64,000 nt of DNA from Bacteroidota bacterium. Lineage in GTDB: Bacteria; Bacteroidota; Ignavibacteria; UBA10030; UBA8401. The notes beneath the pieces are model-generated. The model searched no databases. It had not been told where the DNA came from and worked only from the letters and a program-made list of their open reading frames with translations. The stretch's first letter is position 1. Every line of letters begins with the position of its first letter. The stretch lies in the NCBI GenBank assembly GCA_041658205.1, contig JBBAAO010000002.1, positions 496,001 to 560,000 of the forward strand, in the 5' to 3' direction. Position numbers and translations under genes: made by a program. Shown here piece by piece: positions 61,301-64,000 of this stretch.

Positions 61301-63085
61301 TCTGTCAGCGGAAAAATTGGTATCAGTGATAGTTTTTTTGTTCATCCGGGAGACCTCAATCATTTTACAGTGAAAGATACTTTTGGATTGGATATACCGA
61401 CTCAAATCCAAAATATTCCCTTTAATATTCGGATTACGGCGTTTGATAATTTTAGCAATATTAAAACTGATTTTGTTAGAGCGGTCTTGATCTCTGTACC
61501 CGGTGCAACGGTTACAACGGGTAGCGGACCGACCTCTAATTTTGTCAATGGAATTCTGAACTCGCATCAATTGGAACTGTCAAGCAGCGGATCATTCTCC
61601 GTACTGGTTAACGATAGTGTGTCGGAAACAACAAATTCCAGCAATTCGTTTACTGTTCTTCCAGATACGTACAATATTACGTCAACGGCTTTTAGTGGAT
61701 TATTTTCGCCGTCAGGAGTTCAATCAGTGAGTTATGGCGACACAATTGTTTTTACATTTACTCCAAATTTCAAACACCACTTTGACAGTCTTTATGTTGA
61801 TGGTCTAAGAGTGATGGATTCAACATCGCGTTATACCTTTGTTGATGTTATTTCTGCACACACCATTAATGCATATTTTTCGCCGACGTTGAATGTTCCA
61901 CCATTTTTCACCACGGTTTTGTCGGATACTGCAATTGCACGATTTGATACATTACAATACGCGTATGCTGCGAATGATCCGGACAGCGGGGTATTACATT
62001 ATGCGATCGTTTCAGCACCATCCGGAGTTTCCATTGACTCTGTAACAGGAGCGTTAAAGTATATTCCTATAACAAGTGCAAAGGGGCAATATACCATTGT
62101 GTTAAAGGTGTTTGATGACAGTCTTGCTGCGGTGAATGATACGGTATTGGTTCGTGTGAATATCTACGGCGATGTAAGTGGTAATGGAGTGATTTCTGCG
62201 TTTGATGGAGCACTTGTTCTTCAGAACACAGTCGGTGCCAACATATTCTCTTCATTGCAGCAGCGTGTCGGTGATGTTACCGGTAACGGATCAATCAGTT
62301 CGCTGGATGCATCGTACATTCTGCAGCGTGCAGTGGGATTAATATCATCCTTCCCCGGCGGACTGGAAAAAGAATCGCGTGCCGAGGCGGTTCTTTCTGC
62401 ATTTTCTTTCAGGATTCTGCGCGGAGAAAAACAGGATGAATATGATCTTATAATCTCGGTCAACAAACCATCGCAGGTCTTTGGTATTGCGATGAGTGTC
62501 AGTTACGATACGACTATTGTAAAAGCTTTAAAGATGAGCAAGACGGCTTTAACTGATAGTATGTCCATGGCATATTATTTTCCTGAGAGAAAAGCGAATC
62601 TTGCGCTTGCAGGAGTTACACCATTGAACAAAGCAGGAGATATTATGAGATTCTCCTTTAACCTGAAAGATCCGAATTATCCGAAGAATGCCGTTCTGTT
62701 TACAATGAAGAAATTCATGTTGAATGAAACCGATCATACAAACGATATTGGTGGTATTACATTGAACGTAAGAGATCTTGCTCAACTGCCGACAGTCTAT
62801 AAATTGGAGCAGAATTTCCCGAATCCATTTAATCCTTCTACGACGGTCAATTATCAATTGCCGGAAGCAAGTACTGTAAAGATTGTAGTATATAATATGC
62901 TTGGTCAAGAAGTGAAAACACTCGTGAGCGAAGACCAACTTGCCGGTTACTATTCAATGGTATGGAATGGAACGGATAATACAAATAGAAAAGTTTCGTC
63001 CGGTGTATATATTTATCGGATTATTGCGATAGGTCCGCAGAAGAAACAATATACCGAAGTGAAAAAAATGTTGATGATTAAATAA
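52313..63085 (+). CDS. Giant T9SS-secreted multidomain surface protein (LamG, Fn3, dockerin, cohesin-like)
   Basis: This encodes 3590 residues from ATG 52313, which has AGGA 6 bases upstream; ATG 52307 is too close to that site. A signal peptide ends near SLLA. Residues up to about 1150 are Gly/Asn/Thr/Ser-rich beta-helix-like repeats, including a duplicated block (nt 54019-54340 and 54829-55146). Then come bacterial repeats, LamG-type domains near residues 1320-1520, 1625-1825, 2118-2328 and 2513-2745 with Fn3 domains between them, further bacterial repeats, a cadherin-like domain, two dockerin-type repeats (about 3285-3345), a cohesin-like domain (about 3360-3480) and a T9SS type A sorting tail (about 3497-3590, NFPNPFNPST). 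It is an adhesin or glycan-binding surface protein; no catalytic domain is seen. Confidence 0.9.
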   Translation: MRSFKIILSFFLFSFLLSNSLLAVGFTYYSKSGQSNPTLLSNWSLTTDGLGNSPTSFDSVGNVFVIQNGHTMSLPVGPAWIISGTNSELRIDGKLILNSSSSVTVERCQIFIGDSLAINSGASFTVNNGNTVGYDLIVQGKLVNYGTLNYGVSATGEVQTDGKYYHRVDGGTIPAFTWTGNALCVVDNITNSTTLFGLNQNFGSLYYDCVTQSSNVTINSAPISLTNFTINSTGTTGSLTLGVNISPAGDLIVNTGILDLSTFTINRAAFGGTISLGTGAKLRIAGTNSFPLDYSIQILNTSSTVEYYGTGSQIIAAKKYGNINISGTRGTNNITFASFDTILIAGTFSPTATFSGGAYVTSNSVLRFNGLNPQTLSALPDGTPFHSLVIDKVSNVLTLSSNITLTGNLDLMNGTLNDSGNTITVNGHIHGSLGQHSSTASGKILLSGGAAQHQIGDVDLGRVELNDVNGATITASPAIKDLILTSGILNLGSGLYILSGGSITKSSGNISATGNIYFNGSGTVSGGITFDLVRVAGAVDLGVGSIVNGTLQIDSGGSVINNAPSYGVTSLLKYNTTGIFARGLEWSSMSGAGYPFHVQISNNTEVNLGANGGTAIERKIAGNLTIDSASTLRMNQAGFIMTQPLTVLGNLTLNGALIQSSLAGNDFYLGGNWLQGGASSGFFSSGRTVHFIGSGNQTISRANFYSVDFSSLTINKPTGALIIDSVLATSLTIDDTLSLISGDINLKDRYINFQFSASPLIVTNVPHTIFGSAGSEFQFNATKTVNSIGGGTLSFNNNVLVTVNGSDVHFGSGITTINGVLKIIGGTIAAGGAPVYSPSSTLRYEIDGLYNRGPEWSSLSGAGYPNHVMVSGSTVLNLGFGGNGVARQLAGDLTVESGSELTMNNAESQMTASLSVTGNVLIDGTLTLSSFSGGDLFLGGNWTLNGTFTPNGRLVTFNGSSQNISGPTTFDVMTLNNGTIVNLNNDIHISKGLNFANGKISTGINAVIIVDTASVSRTNGHVIGNLKKYFPGGANISKFFEIGDSNFYTPVNITLANVSIAGYLGASTSIAGPDLTGSSFNFSKNVNRFWKLTNIETVFDTCNATFTFNTADIDSGANTNNFVVKRNQAASWSNTVTGTKNSTSTQAIGLTALGEFAVGELVGFAIATNSFGSGGIAPNNPSLSQGSNQTFNFNPNINYHVDSVVVDGNNIGAVITYNLNNVDSVHTINAYFSINQYAITSSVVGNGTIAPIGSINISHGTNQSYTILPNLGYHIDSIRVDSTNVGIGKSFTFNTVTGVHSITAYISPNIQLYSEYSADVSTGLLLHFNELSGSTLADYSSNVNNAVSFGTVPANGKLGNARGLSGLSTYINVPHDNTINFSTGDFTIEAWIKTDTIYAARTQYIFDKRANSSTPGYALTIQPGGAISMATWSPTQKSIGSDVKIKSGKSYHVAGVRKNDTLRIYVNGIAGSQFLPITGDNLNNIGDLKIGARNDTNSTFNFSGMIDEVRISSIARSSNEFNVQPTPVNLASSAVSQTESSLNWVNGNGAVGRRKNFIYRGNSSQSLALIDSTDASTYSQSGLTVGTPYIYGVSTVDSTGYEGITNTVGFFSAIPLTGEYAADANTVLLLHMNEPAGSDAHDASRKGNYGVAKGSTIVPGKLSNARKFNGTSEFIEVSHRTNLNTGSSNFTVEAWVNLDTLNKRHYIVQKRSGSGFIFLVDTTNSLRFYALDQIGNTYGVSNGSIILNSGTWYHVAGVRTGDVLSIYVNGKFDQSATIPSNMNLDNSGSLTVGTYFNFDPTRLLKGSIDEVRLSTINRTPNEFNLQLTPNFISASASGTTINLAWTNGGGSAPFMRYRIYRGSDSTTMSLIDSTINTNYTNSGLTNASTYFYRISTVDSTGFESEKSFAQYDTALDTTPPAVPQNLVASAGDQQVIISWKPNNEADFQKYYVYRGTSPNPTIIIDSIINIVDTLKTYGGLVNYQQYYFRVTAKDVYGNISGYSNEVLATPIDQTGLSAPTVLSVIDSLQTNFTLRWNSTIGGDFRAYYIYGGLTPSPESIIDSTTSLTDTIKILTKLSIGKNYYFFVTAIDSNGNESGGSVQVNASPDASAPMLGEYAPDIYTMAYLRFNEMTGDSLYDVSGNANNGELFGTAVTNGKAGKGRNFDGVDDYVAIKNSATMQPQDITIEGWFKFASTTGTKVLISKTVGSGISESFMMKYISGNLTASIGTSSGQGPLLTAAWTPETGRWYHIAYTFDEVGDLHALYVNGKQIASGINTTSIGYDTHPILIGAEYENETLTNYFDGVVDEVRVTNRVRYAYEFSLPVPPYFLSASPAVNSINLSWVFDGGYTPLRQFYVYRGADSTTMTLHDSTQNTFYADIELPEFSTYYYRVIATDSTGFTSDSTYAAGLTVPDLTPPTAPVILSAIGGNSVIDVVWSKPSSNDIAKYIVYVDGIGLDTTFSSTDTSVTLTGITNGASYQITVCAFDNSDNISTSSNAYYATANPAMTSGYTPDANTVLLLHFDESTGSVVSDLSGNNNYASTGSSISAGRYGNGRDVISSNISISDAATMKVTEGSFTIDAWINVNDSSKDFIIFKKQSGAVGFQAKMVIDTGTIAIFVSDNLANSISFTSNKKISDGKWHHIALTFLHGSKLFTLYIDGVSDVATSAAALSGSFDSNNPLQIGPDAMLVESGINSKRFSKLKKIRFAEIDMMATEVSRTVVDEFRVSTTVRTPSEFSLLLPPSSLSATAQSSTSIGLTWLSGGGTAPFMRYYIYRGSDSTLMNLIDSVVNATYQNTGLTSNTEYFYRISAVDSTGFEGEKSFAKGVTTLTSYAVSASVVGNGAISPSGTITILQGTNQLFVVTADPYHHADSILVDGIKVDSLLSYTFINVATTHTIAAYFSPNVLHHFKIEASGGGPIIDPTAGQTFNITTTAVDTFGNAVSTFTGNVWFSSSDTTISLLGGLYSVPFTAGQHGPQNVTMFTSGYHTISVIDSVSGKIGISDSFFVHPGDLNHFTVKDTFGLDIPTQIQNIPFNIRITAFDNFSNIKTDFVRAVLISVPGATVTTGSGPTSNFVNGILNSHQLELSSSGSFSVLVNDSVSETTNSSNSFTVLPDTYNITSTAFSGLFSPSGVQSVSYGDTIVFTFTPNFKHHFDSLYVDGLRVMDSTSRYTFVDVISAHTINAYFSPTLNVPPFFTTVLSDTAIARFDTLQYAYAANDPDSGVLHYAIVSAPSGVSIDSVTGALKYIPITSAKGQYTIVLKVFDDSLAAVNDTVLVRVNIYGDVSGNGVISAFDGALVLQNTVGANIFSSLQQRVGDVTGNGSISSLDASYILQRAVGLISSFPGGLEKESRAEAVLSAFSFRILRGEKQDEYDLIISVNKPSQVFGIAMSVSYDTTIVKALKMSKTALTDSMSMAYYFPERKANLALAGVTPLNKAGDIMRFSFNLKDPNYPKNAVLFTMKKFMLNETDHTNDIGGITLNVRDLAQLPTVYKLEQNFPNPFNPSTTVNYQLPEASTVKIVVYNMLGQEVKTLVSEDQLAGYYSMVWNGTDNTNRKVSSGVYIYRIIAIGPQKKQYTEVKKMLMIK
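54019..54340 (+). repeat. First copy of an internal duplicated block in the giant surface gene
   Basis: It encodes a unit starting near SLLKYNTTGIFARGLEWSS and ending near DFYLGGNW. The second copy is at 54829-55146. The two share WSS.SGAGYP, NLTI/DLTV and LGGNW, so the copies arose by duplication and have diverged. Confidence 0.7.
54829..55146 (+). repeat. Second copy of the internal duplicated block in the giant surface gene
   Basis: It encodes STLRYEIDGLYNRGPEWSS through DLFLGGNW and is homologous to 54019-54340. It probably extends the beta-helix by one structural unit. Confidence 0.7.
55800..56235 (+). repeat. Two tandem bacterial-repeat (InlB_B/Flg_new-like) modules in the giant surface gene
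   Basis: Two modules of about 70 residues have the pattern VGNGTIAP...G.NQSYTILPN.GYHIDSI.VD...HSITAYIS. Two more copies occur at about 60805-61025 and 61666-61885, so four copies in total are scattered through the protein. Confidence 0.65.
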
Positions 63086-63122
63086 TTTACACTCTGACCA
63101 GTGTCCAAAGGGAGCGGCGTCA

Positions 63123-63938
63123 ATGAAACAGGTTTTTAAAAAAATACTTCTCTCTTTAAAATTATTAGACTCTTTGAGATATTTACAATCGTTGTTCTCA
63201 AAAATATCATTGTCAAATCTTCAAAAGGAAATTGCGTATCGAAAAAATGGATTGCCCGATAGATTTCCAACACCTCCATCAAAACTGATATTCCTGATAA
63301 TACGATCCGTATGGTCGTTTGAATATTGGCACTCAGGTCTAGCAATTATTAACGATCTTCAATCACATTGTGAACGGCTTAATCTAAACTCGAAACAGTT
63401 CAAAAGAATATTGGACTTTGGTTGTGGTTGTGGAAGACTTACACGACAATTGACACGATTCAAAAATGCAGAAGTATATGGCACGGATTACAATGAACAT
63501 CTTATCGCATGGAGTTCAAAGTACCTCACGAATAGTCATTATACTTGCAATAATCTTAAACCTCCGTTGGCGTATCAGACGGAGTATTTCGATCTGGTAG
63601 TTGCTCGTTCTGTCTTTACACATCTTGATTACCAATTACAATTTGATTGGATTGACGAGCTTTATCGGATCATTACGCCCGGCGGGTACCTGTATTTTAC
63701 AACACACAGTGAATTGTCAACCCTTAGTCTTGGAGAACACCTTATCCATCGTTTTAAAAAAGAAGGATTTGTTTCTCAAAACTCAGACCTTCAAGGGGAT
63801 AACAAATGTGCCGTGTATCAATCCAAAGACTGGGTATATACTAATTTAGCAAAAAAGTTTTCCGTTGTTGAATATATTCCCGGCAGACTCGAAGAACATC
63901 TTGGTCAGGATATATATATATTCCAAAAACCAAAGTAA
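63123..63938 (+). CDS. SAM-dependent class I methyltransferase
   Basis: This encodes 271 residues. SAM motif I is ILDFGCGCGRLTRQL (about 97-111), followed by an acidic strand end YGTDYNEHLI and a motif near YFDLVVARSVFTHLDY, as in Methyltransf_11/25-type enzymes. No signal peptide. Target unknown. GGGAG lies a few bases before the ATG (63123). It is 38 bases past the giant surface gene, so it may be cotranscribed and could modify a surface glycan or lipid, but nothing in the sequence fixes the substrate. Confidence 0.85.
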   Translation: MKQVFKKILLSLKLLDSLRYLQSLFSKISLSNLQKEIAYRKNGLPDRFPTPPSKLIFLIIRSVWSFEYWHSGLAIINDLQSHCERLNLNSKQFKRILDFGCGCGRLTRQLTRFKNAEVYGTDYNEHLIAWSSKYLTNSHYTCNNLKPPLAYQTEYFDLVVARSVFTHLDYQLQFDWIDELYRIITPGGYLYFTTHSELSTLSLGEHLIHRFKKEGFVSQNSDLQGDNKCAVYQSKDWVYTNLAKKFSVVEYIPGRLEEHLGQDIYIFQKPK

Positions 63939-64000
63939 CTCAATCTAATGTAATAACACAGATTTCTATAGCGGGATTCTTTGGAATCCGTTCCGGTCAG

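Noticed and set aside
63970..63995. Hairpin near the right edge
   Set aside because: Only about six complementary bases with mismatches next to them, and the window ends; not strong enough to call.
1..64000. tRNA or rRNA genes, prophage and insertion sequences
   Set aside because: No cloverleaf-like sequence ending in CCA, rRNA signature, integrase, transposase or phage structural gene was recognised on either strand.

Overview
The window looks like a chromosomal segment from an Ignavibacteria/Chlorobiota-type member of the Bacteroidota superphylum. The main evidence is a giant surface protein ending in a type IX secretion (T9SS) sorting domain of the 'NFPNPFNPST' type. Supporting signs are many small outer-membrane beta-barrels and lipoproteins (one DUF4382), an F-type ATPase operon without its beta and epsilon genes, and AG-rich Shine-Dalgarno sites before many starts. 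No rRNA, tRNA, CRISPR array, transposase or prophage was recognised. The assignment is by eye, without database searches.

Layout. 1-8200: a truncated glycerophosphodiesterase, envelope proteins, DoxX, a Crp-type regulator, a fatty-acid desaturase and a zincin. 8200-19200: ABC-F ATPase, EamA transporter, dNTP triphosphohydrolase, D-threonine-aldolase-like enzyme, RlmD, then a minus-strand block of envelope proteins, a hydrolase and a class V aminotransferase. 19277-33569: a long plus-strand housekeeping run with a glycosyltransferase, M23 peptidase plus bactofilin, ATP synthase (atpZ, an atpI-like gene, atpBEFHAG), ffh, rpsP-khpA-rimM-trmD-rplS, an MqnA-family gene and recN. 33570-36803: a four-helix-bundle (S23/IVP) gene framed by inverted 7-base repeats, then cysS overlapping a BrnT-type toxin-antitoxin pair and an outer-membrane protein. 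37041-43427: a lipoprotein-lipoprotein-porin cluster, a TPR/receiver protein, DinB and a Ca2+/H+ antiporter. 43527-50676: a compact six-gene defence-like operon. 50688-64000: fructosamine-kinase-like and low-molecular-weight phosphatase genes, a 3590-residue T9SS protein and a methyltransferase.

Two signals are the best candidates for something undescribed. (1) The type I restriction-modification genes hsdR-hsdM-hsdS run without a break, with overlapping or nearly touching reading frames, into three further genes: a GHKL-type ATPase, a small STAS-like (DUF4325-like) protein and a PIN-domain putative RNase. The ATPase/STAS pair resembles anti-sigma kinase/antagonist partner switches, so the operon could be a restriction system with a phospho-switched RNase arm. 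(2) Non-coding gaps across the window carry arrays of degenerate words with a strict 7-base period, several arranged as inverted pairs. One pair encloses exactly the S23/IVP gene, and two others enclose only about 10-20 bases. This suggests a mobile or RNA-level element with a protein-coding form and short empty forms. Similar 7-base arrays also sit inside the coding sequence of the ABC-F gene.

The central housekeeping block links translation, protein targeting and energy conversion. The flanking accessory regions are dominated by envelope proteins and by the more A+T-rich restriction operon, which was probably acquired horizontally.
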